NCBI GenBank assembly: GCA_022447625.1
Contig: JAKVAX010000002.1
Coordinates: 280,219 to 344,218, forward strand
Length of the DNA stretch: 64,000 bases
Source: Flavobacteriales bacterium
GTDB lineage: Bacteria; Bacteroidota; Bacteroidia; Flavobacteriales_D; Sanyastnellaceae
Reading direction: 5' to 3'
The notes under the pieces were generated by a model, which was not told the DNA's origin, did no database searches, and worked only from the letters and a program-made list of their open reading frames with translations. The position numbers and the translations under genes are program-made. Shown piece by piece: positions 1 to 8,590 of this stretch; within the stretch, counting starts at the first letter, position 1; the number at the start of each line of letters is the position of its first letter.

Positions 1-474
1 GAATACAACGAATGTGTACATTCCTTCGCTGATAATCTCTTCAGGTTCATTGTCAAGAACTTGAGAGATGAAGAACAAGCGCGGGATATTGTGCAGGACA
101 CCTTTGCCAAGCTTTGGTTAAAGGTGGAAGATGTGCCGTATGCGAAATGCAAATCGTACCTCTTCACAACTGGCTACCGTACCATGATCGATTGGATTCG
201 TCGAGAGAAAAAGAACGCCGACTTTGAAAATGTGAATCAAAAGGCGCTCTCGCATGACAGGCAGTACAGCGATTTGAGTGAGATCTTGCAAGATGCACTA
301 GATCGAATTCCAGAGATGCAGCGAAACGTGATCATGTTACGTGATTACGAAGGCTACAGCTACCAGGAGATAGGTGAAATCACAGGACTCAACGAATCGC
401 AAGTGAAAGTATACATCTATCGCGGAAGGGTGGCGCTAAAAAACTACCTCGTAAGCATTGATCAATTGATATGA
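1..474 (+). CDS. ECF-type RNA polymerase sigma-70 factor (5' truncated by window edge)
   Basis: The reading frame is open from base 1, so the start codon lies outside the window; 157 residues are visible. They hold most of sigma region 2 (ARDIVQDTFAKLW and the following YLFTTGYRTMIDWIRR stretch, which melts and binds the -10 DNA) and a complete region 4 with a helix-turn-helix (SYQEIGEITGLNESQVK) for -35 recognition. There is no region 1 or 3, as in extracytoplasmic-function sigma factors. The stop codon overlaps the ATG of the next gene by 4 nt (ATGA), so the two are translationally coupled; the partner is a single-TM protein, fitting a sigma/anti-sigma pair. The target regulon cannot be told. 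Confidence in the family is high. Confidence 0.9.
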   Translation, partial: EYNECVHSFADNLFRFIVKNLRDEEQARDIVQDTFAKLWLKVEDVPYAKCKSYLFTTGYRTMIDWIRREKKNADFENVNQKALSHDRQYSDLSEILQDALDRIPEMQRNVIMLRDYEGYSYQEIGEITGLNESQVKVYIYRGRVALKNYLVSIDQLI

Positions 475-1682
475 AGATCACCATCGAGAATTATGAAGCC
501 TTTGTGCTAGACCACTTGGAAGGTCGACTCTCTGACGAACAGTCGGAGGCGTTGTTTGCGTTCCTTGATGCACATCCAGAATTGGAGGTGGATCTCGATA
601 TTGACTTGGAAGGAATGTCAGAAACCCTCCCAAGTAGTGGTCTTGAATTGTCGTCTCTTCTCGCTTCCGAAGGTGAAATACCAGAAGCAGTAGATCTCTT
701 CATGGCACGCAAGCTCGAAGGAGATGAAGAGGGAGAGATTGGAAATGACCCGCTAACGCAGAAGCATTGGAAAGCGATGCAGAAGACGAAAGTCGAAGCG
801 CCATTGGTGTCATACCAAGACAAAGATTCTATGTTGATTCCTTCTGAAGTCGCTTCTAAAGACGAGTGGTACGCTGCCGTCATGGAAGGAGATGTCAAGG
901 GGCCTTGGGTGGAACGTGTACTCGCTTCCGCGCTAGCGAAAAAACAACTCGCATTATTCAACAAGACTAAGCTTCAAGCACCTGAGGTACCATACTGTCA
1001 AAAAGAGGAACTCGAACGCACAGGTCGTGTGGTAGCCTTCCGTCCGGTGATGTACCGCATTGCTTCTATCGCAGCTGTACTTGTATTGGCGCTGGGTACC
1101 TTCTGGATGTTCACTCCAGATGAAGGCTCAAACGGACAAGTGGCACAAACCGGTAGCGATCTTGGAGTAGCTCGTGAAGTGGCAGAATCGACACCAGCGA
1201 GTGAAGAAACTACGAAGGTCATTACCACCGTAGATTATGATGCGACGCCAAAAGGCACTCCTTTGTCTCCGGCGAATGATGTAGTACAGGAAGAAGTGAT
1301 TTCCAACCGGATTCCTGGGGTACAGTTTGCTTCTACGCGTGCTGTAGATCAAGTGCGCACAGATGTAGTGGCTATTAATCGCAACATCTTCATTAATACG
1401 AGCATGGGTGACGCCGTAGCTGACGCCACGCCAGCAGAAGTGATTCCAAGGGAAACGCCAACAAAGGTTGAAGAACCTCAGAAGTTTAAAGACTTCGTAT
1501 TCGCAGAGGCAGTGAATACGGTGCTCGGACGCGAAAAGGCAGAAGATGAGACCTTGGTAGAAGCTCTGGCTTCTAAAGTTGAAGAGAAAACAGCCTTAGA
1601 CTTGGCCTTTGCATCAAAAGGCAAAGCGGAGAAAGATAAGGGCTTTTTCTTCCGACTAGGGAAGTTTAGCGTAGAGCGCTAA
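471..1682 (+). CDS. Single-TM putative anti-sigma factor / sigma-associated membrane protein
   Basis: The 403-aa product starts on the ATG that overlaps the upstream sigma gene stop. The first ~60 residues (NYEAFVLDHLEGRLSDEQ, then an acidic stretch) resemble the N-terminus found in many Bacteroidetes anti-sigma-like proteins encoded after ECF sigma genes. Residues about 160-195 repeat a motif seen near residues 95-125 (a Lys-rich helix followed by APLVSYQDK or APEVPYCQK), suggesting internal duplication. One hydrophobic segment near residues 196-217 (IASIAAVLVLALGTFWMF) is a membrane helix, leaving a long Ser/Thr/Glu-rich outer part. There is no zinc-binding HxxxCxxC. Membrane anchoring and coupling suggest it holds the sigma factor inactive; this is inference. 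It ends one base before the convergent pth stop. Confidence 0.7.
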   Translation: MKITIENYEAFVLDHLEGRLSDEQSEALFAFLDAHPELEVDLDIDLEGMSETLPSSGLELSSLLASEGEIPEAVDLFMARKLEGDEEGEIGNDPLTQKHWKAMQKTKVEAPLVSYQDKDSMLIPSEVASKDEWYAAVMEGDVKGPWVERVLASALAKKQLALFNKTKLQAPEVPYCQKEELERTGRVVAFRPVMYRIASIAAVLVLALGTFWMFTPDEGSNGQVAQTGSDLGVAREVAESTPASEETTKVITTVDYDATPKGTPLSPANDVVQEEVISNRIPGVQFASTRAVDQVRTDVVAINRNIFINTSMGDAVADATPAEVIPRETPTKVEEPQKFKDFVFAEAVNTVLGREKAEDETLVEALASKVEEKTALDLAFASKGKAEKDKGFFFRLGKFSVER

Positions 1683-2246
1683 TCAAGTATTGTTGAAAAA
1701 GTTCATCGTTCGATCCAAGCCGATTGATGCGAAAGAAAGAATCGCTTGACAGCTACGATCTAAACGCTCCCCAAGACGAGATGATTCCTCTTCATTCCAT
1801 TTCCCCAACACATAATTAACTTGATGTCCTTTTGAGAACTCAGCGCTAATTCCGAATCGGAAACGAGGGTATTTCGTGGTGTTGATCAGTGCTTGAATAT
1901 TCTTGAGGCCATTGTGGCCACCGTCTGATCCTTTTTTGCGAATGCGAATGGTACCATATGGGAGTGCCAAGTCATCTGTGACAACCAACATGCGCTCAGC
2001 CGGTACTTTCTCCTTATCCATCCAATAGCGAACCGCCTTACCACTGAGGTTCATGTAGGTGTTCGGCTTGAGCAAGATAAGGGAGCGACCTTTGTGTTTG
2101 AGTTCGGCGACATCGCCGTAACGTTCGGTCTTAAAAGAAATATTGGACGCCCCGGCAAGGGCATCCAATATCTCAAATCCAATATTATGTCGTGTTCCAG
2201 TGTATTCCAGTCCAGGATTACCTAGCCCAACGATCAAATACTTCAT
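1683..2246 (-). CDS. pth: Peptidyl-tRNA hydrolase
   Basis: This 187-aa enzyme releases peptides from peptidyl-tRNA that has dropped off ribosomes, recycling tRNA in the cytoplasm. The sequence shows the family N-terminus VGLGNPG with Asn10, the catalytic TRHNIGF with His20, the substrate-contact segment LLKPNTYMNLSG, and the TDDLALP and GSDGGHNGLK motifs carrying the catalytic Asp and glycine-rich loop. Length matches the family. It is the last gene of the minus-strand prs-rplY-pth group, 8 nt after rplY, an order common in bacteria. Its stop lies directly against the stop of the convergent anti-sigma-like gene, with no terminator between them. Confidence 0.96.
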   Translation of the reverse strand: MKYLIVGLGNPGLEYTGTRHNIGFEILDALAGASNISFKTERYGDVAELKHKGRSLILLKPNTYMNLSGKAVRYWMDKEKVPAERMLVVTDDLALPYGTIRIRKKGSDGGHNGLKNIQALINTTKYPRFRFGISAEFSKGHQVNYVLGKWNEEESSRLGERLDRSCQAILSFASIGLDRTMNFFNNT

Positions 2247-2254
2247 GTAGCGAA

Positions 2255-2875
2255 TTATTCAGCTGCTGCTTCTTCCGCCCCTTCCGCTGCTTCTTCACCT
2301 TCAGCTTCTTCACCAGAAGCAGCAGACATTGCAGCACGAGTACGTTTCACACCAACGACTACATCAGAGTCAGCTTGAGCGATGCGCGCTCCTTCGATAT
2401 TCATCTCACGAACACGAATAACGTCACCGATATCAAGGTCAGAGATGTCAACCATTACGTACTCAGGAATAGACCCTGGAGTACCGATTAGGCGAAGACG
2501 ACGGTGGTTCACCGCTAGACGTCCACCGTTACGCACACCTACAGAGTTACCTTCTGTACGAACGGGGATATCAACCCAGATCTCACGGTCATCAAACATT
2601 TGGAGAAGATCTACGTGTAGAATCTTATCCGTTACTGGGTGGAACTGCAGTTCGCGAATGATACAGTTGTACACTGTTCCATCTAAGTCTAGTTCGATCT
2701 TGAAAACGTCTGGGTTGTACACCAGTTTCTCAAGTGCAATTTCTGGGAGATGGAGGTGTACCTGATTGTCGCCACCGTAAAGAACCGCTGGAATGCGACC
2801 CTCTTTGCGCAGGTCCTTCGCATCTTTTTTCCCTACGCCCTCACGTGAAGAGCCGCTCAATGATGCTACTTTCAT
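2255..2875 (-). CDS. rplY: Ribosomal protein bL25 (Ctc/TL5 form)
   Basis: A 206-aa protein of the long bL25/Ctc type, which binds 5S rRNA in the large subunit. The N-terminal half carries the 5S-binding fold (GSSREGVGKKDAKDLRKEGR, IPAVLYGG) and the second half the beta domain (VDIPVRTEGNSVGVRNGG). The last ~25 residues are a low-complexity Glu/Ala/Gly tail, common in Bacteroidetes L25 and probably disordered. It sits 10 nt after prs and 8 nt before pth, so all three probably share the promoter upstream of prs. Confidence 0.95.
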   Translation of the reverse strand: MKVASLSGSSREGVGKKDAKDLRKEGRIPAVLYGGDNQVHLHLPEIALEKLVYNPDVFKIELDLDGTVYNCIIRELQFHPVTDKILHVDLLQMFDDREIWVDIPVRTEGNSVGVRNGGRLAVNHRRLRLIGTPGSIPEYVMVDISDLDIGDVIRVREMNIEGARIAQADSDVVVGVKRTRAAMSAASGEEAEGEEAAEGAEEAAAE

Positions 2876-2885
2876 TGTTGTTTGA

Positions 2886-3827
2886 TTATGAAATTAGAAA
2901 ATGTGAACTGATTGATTCATTGTTCATCAAGCAACGCATCACCTGTGAAAACAGAGGAGCGATGCTCAGAACTTTGATTTTATCAGTCGGTTTATCGTCT
3001 CTAAGAGGTAGACTATTTGTTACGATCAGCTCAGTCAGAACAGAATCCTGAATGCGCTCGTAAGCTGGTCCACTCAATACTGGGTGTGTACACACGGCAC
3101 GCACTGAACGCGCTCCGTGATCCATCATCATGGCTGCTGCTTTCGTCAATGTGCCAGCAGTGTCGCACATGTCGTCGATGAGTACTACATCCTTATCCTT
3201 TACGTCTCCGATCACGGTCATGCTTTCCACTTCGTTGGCCACCTTGCGCTGCTTATAACAGATCGCGAGGTCAACAGAAAGGAACTTGGCATACGCGTTG
3301 GCACGTTTCGTACCTCCTGTATCAGGAGTAGCGATGACCAAGTCTTCTTTGCGAAGTTCCTCTAGGTATGGTAGGAAAATCGTTGAAGCGAACAGATGAT
3401 CTACCGGCACTTCGAAGAAACCTTGGATTTGGTCAGCGTGTAGATCCATTGTGATCACACGGTCAACGCCAGCGGCTGTCAATAGATTCGCTACCAACTT
3501 CGCTCCAATTGCCACACGTGGACGATCTTTACGGTCTTGACGTGCGTAACCGAAGTATGGCATCACTGCTACAATTCGTTTAGCGCTTGCGCGTTTTGCC
3601 GCATCAATAAGCAACAAAAGCTCCATCAAGTTATCTGCTGGTGGGAAGGTCGACTGAACAATCACAACGTCTTTTCCACGCACTGTTTCTTCGATCGAGG
3701 TTTGAAGCTCGCCATCTGAAAAGCGCTGGTATTTAACCTCTCCGAGAGAAGTTCCGTATTCCATGGCTATTTCCTTCGCAATGTATTGCGATGCTGAGCC
3801 GGAAAAGATCTTTACTTGATTATTCAT
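2886..3827 (-). CDS. prs: Ribose-phosphate pyrophosphokinase (PRPP synthetase)
   Basis: Makes PRPP from ribose-5-phosphate and ATP for purine, pyrimidine, His, Trp and NAD synthesis. The 313-aa product from the chosen ATG matches family length. Visible motifs: N-terminal KIFSGSASQYIA, the loop GYARQDRKDRPR, the metal/ATP site MDLHADQIQGFF, and the PRPP-binding loop VVLIDDMCDTAGTL. The frame stays open to an ATG at 3872, but that codon lies upstream of the predicted transcription start: the -7 box is at 3850-3857. The ATG at 3825-3827 also gives the conserved N-terminus, so it is preferred. First gene of the prs-rplY-pth operon. Confidence 0.96.
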   Translation of the reverse strand: MNNQVKIFSGSASQYIAKEIAMEYGTSLGEVKYQRFSDGELQTSIEETVRGKDVVIVQSTFPPADNLMELLLLIDAAKRASAKRIVAVMPYFGYARQDRKDRPRVAIGAKLVANLLTAAGVDRVITMDLHADQIQGFFEVPVDHLFASTIFLPYLEELRKEDLVIATPDTGGTKRANAYAKFLSVDLAICYKQRKVANEVESMTVIGDVKDKDVVLIDDMCDTAGTLTKAAAMMMDHGARSVRAVCTHPVLSGPAYERIQDSVLTELIVTNSLPLRDDKPTDKIKVLSIAPLFSQVMRCLMNNESISSHFLIS

Positions 3828-3849
3828 GATACCGCCGCGTAAAGGGGTG

Positions 3850-3880
3850 CAAAGATAGTGATTATCAGTCACTCGGCAAA
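3850..3880 (-). promoter_or_regulatory. Primary sigma promoter of prs-rplY-pth
   Basis: Read on the minus strand, TTTG (3880-3877), a 19-bp spacer and TATCTTTG (3857-3850) match the Bacteroidetes consensus TTTG-N19-21-TAnnTTTG exactly. The predicted transcription start is near 3842, about 15 nt before the prs ATG, which excludes the longer start at 3872. Confidence 0.8.
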
Positions 3881-3969
3881 TCAGACAAGTCCTACAGAGG
3901 ATAGAGACAATTTTACCTTCAAAATGACTGTTAAAAGTAAGTGTAGTCTAAAATTAATTCCTACCTTCG

Positions 3970-4103
3970 AAATATCTGAAATGCGGTTTAACTGGCCGCA
4001 ACCAAGCTGTCTGGTGTAGACAGCATGGCAACAGCCACTGCGGTGGTTAAGGTTATCTGATTAGTTAGTTGAGAGCCAAGGCATAGTCTTGGCTCTTTTT
4101 TTT
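3970..4103 (+). ncRNA. Putative structured small RNA with intrinsic terminator
   Basis: Between two minus-strand genes, the plus strand carries a compact set of hairpins ended by a strong terminator. A -7-like box TACCTTCG lies at 3962-3969. It is followed by stem TGCGG/CCGCA (3982-3986/3996-4000), stem GCTGTCT/AGACAGC (4006-4012/4018-4024), stem CCAC/GTGG (4035-4038/4043-4046), a possible closing helix AACCA/TGGTT, and a 9-bp terminator stem (4072-4080/4088-4096) with eight T. No ORF fits. It does not show the SRP-RNA GGAAGCAG core, and I could not match it to 6S RNA. Identity unknown; existence as a transcript is inferred from the terminator pointing away from any plus-strand gene. Confidence 0.55.
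4072..4103 (+). terminator. Rho-independent terminator of the putative ncRNA
   Basis: Perfect 9-bp stem AGAGCCAAG/CTTGGCTCT with a 7-nt loop, followed by a T tract on the plus strand. Both flanking genes are on the minus strand, so it serves a plus-strand transcript that is not a protein gene. Confidence 0.75.
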
Positions 4104-4851
4104 AACTATCAATCCAAGATTTGAATTCCTTTACCCGCTGACGACTTACAATCACTTCTTCGCCAGCTCTTGGAGCGACCTCTAGAAGTAGTCGATTATT
4201 GAAATAGTTCTCGATTTTGGAGATGCTATCGATGGTCACTATGAACTTTCGGTTAATGCGAAAGAACTGCTCCGGGTTCAATTCTCTCTCCAATTCATCC
4301 ATAGTTTGGTCAATCAAGAAACGTTCATTGGTAGCTGTGACCAAAAAGGTTGAGCTCGCTTCGCTGACAAACCAGTGAATGTCAGTGGTAGGAACGAAAC
4401 TGAGTCGTTGACCAGAGCGAATCAAGAACCGCTTCTTATAACTAACATTTGAACGGAACTCCTGCATCAAGGCTTTCAGATCTGGAAGTTGAGCCCCTTG
4501 TTGCTGAGACTCAAACTTCTGCATCGCCTGCTCAAGCTGCTTTTCATCAATCGGCTTCAGCAGGTAATCAATGCTGTTCACTTTGAAGGCCTGAATCGCG
4601 TATTCATCATGGGCTGTGATGAAGATGACCGGACAAGGAACATCTGTCTTCTCAAAGATTTTGAAGCTCTGACCGTCCGCTAGTTGAATGTCCATAAAGG
4701 CCAGGTCAGGTTTGGTTTCATCGAATACTTCGATGGCATCTTCAATACTGTCAGCGGTACCCACCACACTCCATTCTGGGCGTAGTGTTTTCACCAATCG
4801 TTCAAGTCGTTGAGCTGCTGGCAGCTCATCTTCAATGATGACTACTTTCAT
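4102..4851 (-). CDS. LytTR-family response regulator
   Basis: This 249-aa protein has an N-terminal receiver domain (acidic pair ED at residues 7-8, phosphoacceptor Asp54 in LAFMDIQLADG, conserved switch region VIFITAHDEYAIQAF and Lys in YLLKPID) and a C-terminal LytTR DNA-binding domain (about residues 140-245; FFRINRKFIVTIDSI, LEVAPRAGEEVIVSRQRV). It acts in the cytoplasm as the partner of the LytS-type kinase encoded immediately upstream; the two ORFs overlap by 20 nt, indicating coupled translation. Together with the TonB-dependent receptor they form one minus-strand operon. Confidence 0.93.
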   Translation of the reverse strand: MKVVIIEDELPAAQRLERLVKTLRPEWSVVGTADSIEDAIEVFDETKPDLAFMDIQLADGQSFKIFEKTDVPCPVIFITAHDEYAIQAFKVNSIDYLLKPIDEKQLEQAMQKFESQQQGAQLPDLKALMQEFRSNVSYKKRFLIRSGQRLSFVPTTDIHWFVSEASSTFLVTATNERFLIDQTMDELERELNPEQFFRINRKFIVTIDSISKIENYFNNRLLLEVAPRAGEEVIVSRQRVKEFKSWIDS

Positions 4852-5920
4852 AAGAAGAGATGGTTAAGAGGGGTAAAACAACGGTGAAATGTTCGCTGGT
4901 TTGAATCACCTCAAGGGCTTCTTCACTCACCAGCTTGAAGCGGTTATCAATATTCTCGATACCCGTACCTGTGCCTTCCATTTCTTGGTCTTTCAGCTGC
5001 AGGTTGTTGCGAACAACAAGATTTCCTTCATCATTCGCAAAGATTTCAATTGTTAGCGGTCGTTTACGAGAAACCACATTGTGCTTGATGGCATTCTCAA
5101 TCAAAATCTGCAGGCTCAGCGGCACCACAAATTGTTCTTTATCTTTTTCTTCGAGCTGAATATCGAATTTCAGGCTAGCGCCGAATCTCGTGTCCAATAA
5201 GTAGATGTAACTCTCGATGCAGTTGAATTCTTCTGCTAGCGTCACAACTTCTTTATCTCGAATTTCGAGGATGCAGCGGTAGACGTTCGACAGTTTCTGA
5301 ACGAATTTCACTGATCGTTCTGGGTCTTCTGGAATAATCGACGACAAGGTGTTCAAACTGTTGAATAAGAAGTGAGGATTTACCTGACTCTTCAACATGC
5401 TGAGTTGGCTTTGCAAGTTCTCACGTTTCAGTTTTTCTGCCTCTGAGCGTGACACTCTCAATCTTGAAGAAGACCAGATTGCTTCGTACAGTGTGATACA
5501 GAACAGGGTAATAAACAGCCCAGCTCCAAATCCTTGGCCTTGCATTTCAAGACGATGTTCCTCAGGAGCAACGATGAATCCAATGAAATTCACGAGCGAA
5601 GTAAAAGTAATGACAAGTAGGATCGTTAATGAAACCCTCTCCTTCTCCTTGTCTTTCTTGAGGAATTTCCGCCTTAGCTCAATCAGGATTTGACGGTTCC
5701 CGATCCATAGGAGACTTGAAAAGAACATAGAAGGCCCCCACTGCTCACAGAATTGCAGTAGACTTCCATAACGCTGTCCGAAAAATAATGGAGGAATGAT
5801 GAAAGCGACCACTGGAATTCCAACCAGCACCATGATGCGGTCATCAAAGCCTAAGTATTTCGATTTGTCTCCTAGAAATTTCACGGTTTCAGAAGTAAAT
5901 GTGGCCGCTACCGCGACCAT
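4832..5920 (-). CDS. LytS/YehU-type sensor histidine kinase
   Basis: A 362-aa membrane kinase. The N-terminal ~150 residues contain about four hydrophobic segments (near residues 30-48, 62-76, 96-117, 131-150) with no large extracellular loop. The family hallmark LKSQVNPHFLFNSLNTLSS follows, with the phosphoacceptor His183, then a HATPase domain with N-box ILIENAIKHNV and the glycine motif GTGIENIDNRF. It phosphorylates the LytTR regulator encoded downstream. The ATG at 5920 is only 29 nt after the TonB-dependent receptor stop, so receptor and two-component pair are probably cotranscribed. Confidence 0.93.
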   Translation of the reverse strand: MVAVAATFTSETVKFLGDKSKYLGFDDRIMVLVGIPVVAFIIPPLFFGQRYGSLLQFCEQWGPSMFFSSLLWIGNRQILIELRRKFLKKDKEKERVSLTILLVITFTSLVNFIGFIVAPEEHRLEMQGQGFGAGLFITLFCITLYEAIWSSSRLRVSRSEAEKLKRENLQSQLSMLKSQVNPHFLFNSLNTLSSIIPEDPERSVKFVQKLSNVYRCILEIRDKEVVTLAEEFNCIESYIYLLDTRFGASLKFDIQLEEKDKEQFVVPLSLQILIENAIKHNVVSRKRPLTIEIFANDEGNLVVRNNLQLKDQEMEGTGTGIENIDNRFKLVSEEALEVIQTSEHFTVVLPLLTISSYESSHH

Positions 5921-5949
5921 CTATTGAGGTTAGCAAGATCGAGTTTTTC

Positions 5950-8310
5950 TTAGAAGTAAATACGGTATTGTACATCCGGGAAGAACCCAATTTGATAGCG
6001 CGTTTCGATCTCACCAGCCCGCGCATTGAACTGTTGCATGAAGACATTCTCCTGATTAGTAACGTTGCGCAAGTCAATGCTGAATTGCTGAGATGTCTTT
6101 TCCTTATTCATGCGGTAAGTGATCTTAAAGTCCCAACGGAAGTAAGGATCATATTGCTCTGAGAATGCTTGGTCTTCGAATAGCACTTCTTCTGTCTGAG
6201 CGAGTGAACTCTCGAAATCAATTGGAGTGAAGCGCTGACCTCCAGCGTACGTCACCTTCGTATCGAATGAAATCGAGTTCTTTTCGTTGAGAGGGAACTC
6301 CTTTCCTCCGAGCAGGTTCAATACGTAGTTGGTGTTGAAAGCCGTGTTGCGTTCAATGCCGTCGCTTCCTTCGTATTTCGACTCAAACAATGACGCCGTA
6401 CCTAAAATATAGTATCCTTTATTAAAGAAGCGCTCTGCCGTGAATTCAAGTCCGTAGTTGAATCCAGTTCCGTTATTCACCAAGTCTGCGTTGTTCGGGA
6501 TCACAAAGCCGGCACCTGCATTCAAGACTGAGAATGAGCTGCTGTCACGATCCACTGCTACGTTGTATAGGTACTGGTAGTATGCTTCCACTTTGATGCG
6601 GAATACGTTCGTGATGAGGTTATCGTATCCAATCACCCCATGTGCACTCTTGTTAAAGTCAAGTTCATCGTTGTGGATCACAGACGTGTTGGCATCAATA
6701 CGTTCACGGTTGAAATAGATAGGCAGTGGCTGCATCTGGCTGTGTAGACCTAGTCCGAGGTTCAAGCTTTGACGGTCATTGATTTTGTAACGAACACCCG
6801 TACGCGGTTCAATGGCGTTGCTGTTGTTCAACAAGAAATGCTGACTGTGCAATCCGGCGTTGATGGTCCACTTCTCACCGGCACGGTGTTGCCAGCTGAT
6901 ATATGACTGCACCAAAGCTGCCTCATCTTCAAAATCAGATTCATAGAAGTACTCATCTGGTGCATACAATACAGAATCGCGGAAATTGAACTGGTTCAAG
7001 TCAGCCTGTACACCAAACTTGATCGTATTTCGAGCATTTCGTTTGCTGTTGATATCAAGACGAGCCGTGTACTTGTTCTGGAATCGATCCAATCCAAAAA
7101 TGCGAGTAGGGTCTCCGTTCTCTGTTGAAAGTGAATCAATGTTTCCATCAGTACCTGCGTGAGAAGCCGCAAGTACAAGTTTCGAGCTTGTGCGTTCGTT
7201 GAAGAAGTATTTGTGACTGACGCCTACCCAACCAGTGTTTGATCCGAAGCGTGAATCTTCAGCGTCTGATGAGAAGAGATTCGTCTCCGTAGCGTCACTC
7301 GCAAGGAATTCGATGTAGCTCGTTCCACCTACACCAAAGATTCCGAAGCGTCCGGCCTTGGCCGTTGGGATGTCTACTTTGAATGTCAAATCTTGGTATT
7401 GTGGTACCGCTGTTCCAGTTCCGAATTCAATACCCAGTGCATTGAATACTTCTAGGGTGCTGTATCGGTAATTAATCAAGAAGCTACCATTCTTACCCAA
7501 TCCAATAGGACCTTCAGCTCCAAACTCAAATCCGTTGAATCCGACTTGACCAAGGAATTCATAATTCTCTTTGTTTCCGTTTCTCAATTCAAGGTCGAAT
7601 ACACCTGCGAGGGCGTTTCCGTATTCTGAAGGGAAGGCACTCGTTAAGAAGTCTGAATTCGAGAGGTTGTTGATGTTCAACATACTTACCGGACCTCCAG
7701 TAGAGCCAAAGGCACTGAAGTGGTTCGGACTAGGAATGTCAATTCCTTCCATGCGCCAAAGAACCCCAGAAGGCGAGTTTCCTCGGATGATGATATCGTT
7801 GCGATCGTCACTTGAATTGCTCACACCAGCGAAGTTCTGCGCCATACGACTTGGGTCTTGCAGGGCACCTGAATAGCGCATCGCTTCTTCCACTGTGAAT
7901 GAACGCGCACTCACTGTAGCCATTTCGTTTTTTGGTGTGGCTTTGTCGTCTTCAGCAACAATCTCTGCGCCGTCTAGCTGGAGCACACTTTCGCTCAGTT
8001 TTACATTGGCAGTGAGTTCTTTTCCAGAAGTCAGAAGAAGGTTTGAAAGCACTTGTGGTTCATAACCGATGAACGATACTTGAATACCGTGACGTCCAAC
8101 GGGAATGTTTTCCAGACGGAAGCGTCCGTTAATATCAGTGGTTGTTCCAACGACCGGGTCAGATCCTATAAGAAGAACCGTAACTCCTGGAAGAGGGAAA
8201 TCACTTTGTGCGTCAACCACAGCTCCTCGAATAACAGAGGACGGGCTTTCTTGTCCGAAGGACATCAAAGAGATCAGTGCAAATAAGGCGAATAGTGCTT
8301 GGCGTTTCAT
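5950..8310 (-). CDS. TonB-dependent outer-membrane receptor with carboxypeptidase-like N-terminal domain
   Basis: The 786-aa product begins with a signal peptide (LFALFALISLMSFGQ), a carboxypeptidase-D regulatory-like beta-sandwich (IRGAVVDAQSDFPLPGVTV, TTTDINGRFRLENIPVG), a plug domain (residues about 120-220; DIIIRGNSPSGVLWRMEGI) and a 22-strand-type barrel ending in an aromatic residue (VQYRIYF). It would import a substrate across the outer membrane using TonB energy; the substrate is unknown. The frame extends to a GTG at 8331, but a -7-like box CACCTTTG lies at 8334-8341, so the ATG at 8308-8310 is the better start. A LytS/LytR pair follows closely. Confidence 0.92.
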   Translation of the reverse strand: MKRQALFALFALISLMSFGQESPSSVIRGAVVDAQSDFPLPGVTVLLIGSDPVVGTTTDINGRFRLENIPVGRHGIQVSFIGYEPQVLSNLLLTSGKELTANVKLSESVLQLDGAEIVAEDDKATPKNEMATVSARSFTVEEAMRYSGALQDPSRMAQNFAGVSNSSDDRNDIIIRGNSPSGVLWRMEGIDIPSPNHFSAFGSTGGPVSMLNINNLSNSDFLTSAFPSEYGNALAGVFDLELRNGNKENYEFLGQVGFNGFEFGAEGPIGLGKNGSFLINYRYSTLEVFNALGIEFGTGTAVPQYQDLTFKVDIPTAKAGRFGIFGVGGTSYIEFLASDATETNLFSSDAEDSRFGSNTGWVGVSHKYFFNERTSSKLVLAASHAGTDGNIDSLSTENGDPTRIFGLDRFQNKYTARLDINSKRNARNTIKFGVQADLNQFNFRDSVLYAPDEYFYESDFEDEAALVQSYISWQHRAGEKWTINAGLHSQHFLLNNSNAIEPRTGVRYKINDRQSLNLGLGLHSQMQPLPIYFNRERIDANTSVIHNDELDFNKSAHGVIGYDNLITNVFRIKVEAYYQYLYNVAVDRDSSSFSVLNAGAGFVIPNNADLVNNGTGFNYGLEFTAERFFNKGYYILGTASLFESKYEGSDGIERNTAFNTNYVLNLLGGKEFPLNEKNSISFDTKVTYAGGQRFTPIDFESSLAQTEEVLFEDQAFSEQYDPYFRWDFKITYRMNKEKTSQQFSIDLRNVTNQENVFMQQFNARAGEIETRYQIGFFPDVQYRIYF

Positions 8311-8423
8311 GGCTTGTCGGTTTTTTGACACTACAAAGGTGAAGCTACCTTAGCGCAAGGAAAACGAAAAAAGGCTGAATTGTCAGAATTCTGGATTGGA
8401 ATGTAGGAGGTTTAGATTCGGTC

Positions 8424-8460
8424 TAAAAAAATGGAGAGACCCTGCGTTCAGACTCTCTCC
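8424..8460 (-). terminator. Rho-independent terminator, minus strand
   Basis: Stem GGAGAGA/TCTCTCC with a 14-nt loop, followed on the minus strand by ATTTTTTT. It is placed before, not after, the receptor gene, so it probably ends a separate short transcript. Confidence 0.6.
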
Positions 8461-8590
8461 AATGTTGTTTCGAAATAGGTAATCCAAATTAAAACCTGTA
8501 ATGTCTTATTTTCAGAAGACCTTAAACCTAAATAATCATGAGATCGCTGTCTGCGCTCAGACAACTTGGCTTTGTTAAAAACCTAAGTCA
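8424..8590 (-). ncRNA. Possible small RNA (minus strand)
   Basis: A minus-strand terminator stands ahead of the receptor promoter with no gene upstream of it on that strand. Reading leftward, a -7 match TACTTTTG (8596-8589), a hairpin GTCTG/CAGAC and finally a 7-bp stem GGAGAGA/TCTCTCC (8460-8454/8439-8433) followed by seven T residues would give an RNA of about 160 nt. No clear -33 element accompanies the -7 box and there is no ORF, so this is tentative. Confidence 0.35.

Noticed and set aside
3970..4103. SRP (4.5S) RNA or TPP riboswitch as identity of the ncRNA
   Set aside because: The SRP GGAAGCAG-type apical core and the TPP CTGAGA/ACCTGAT elements are absent.
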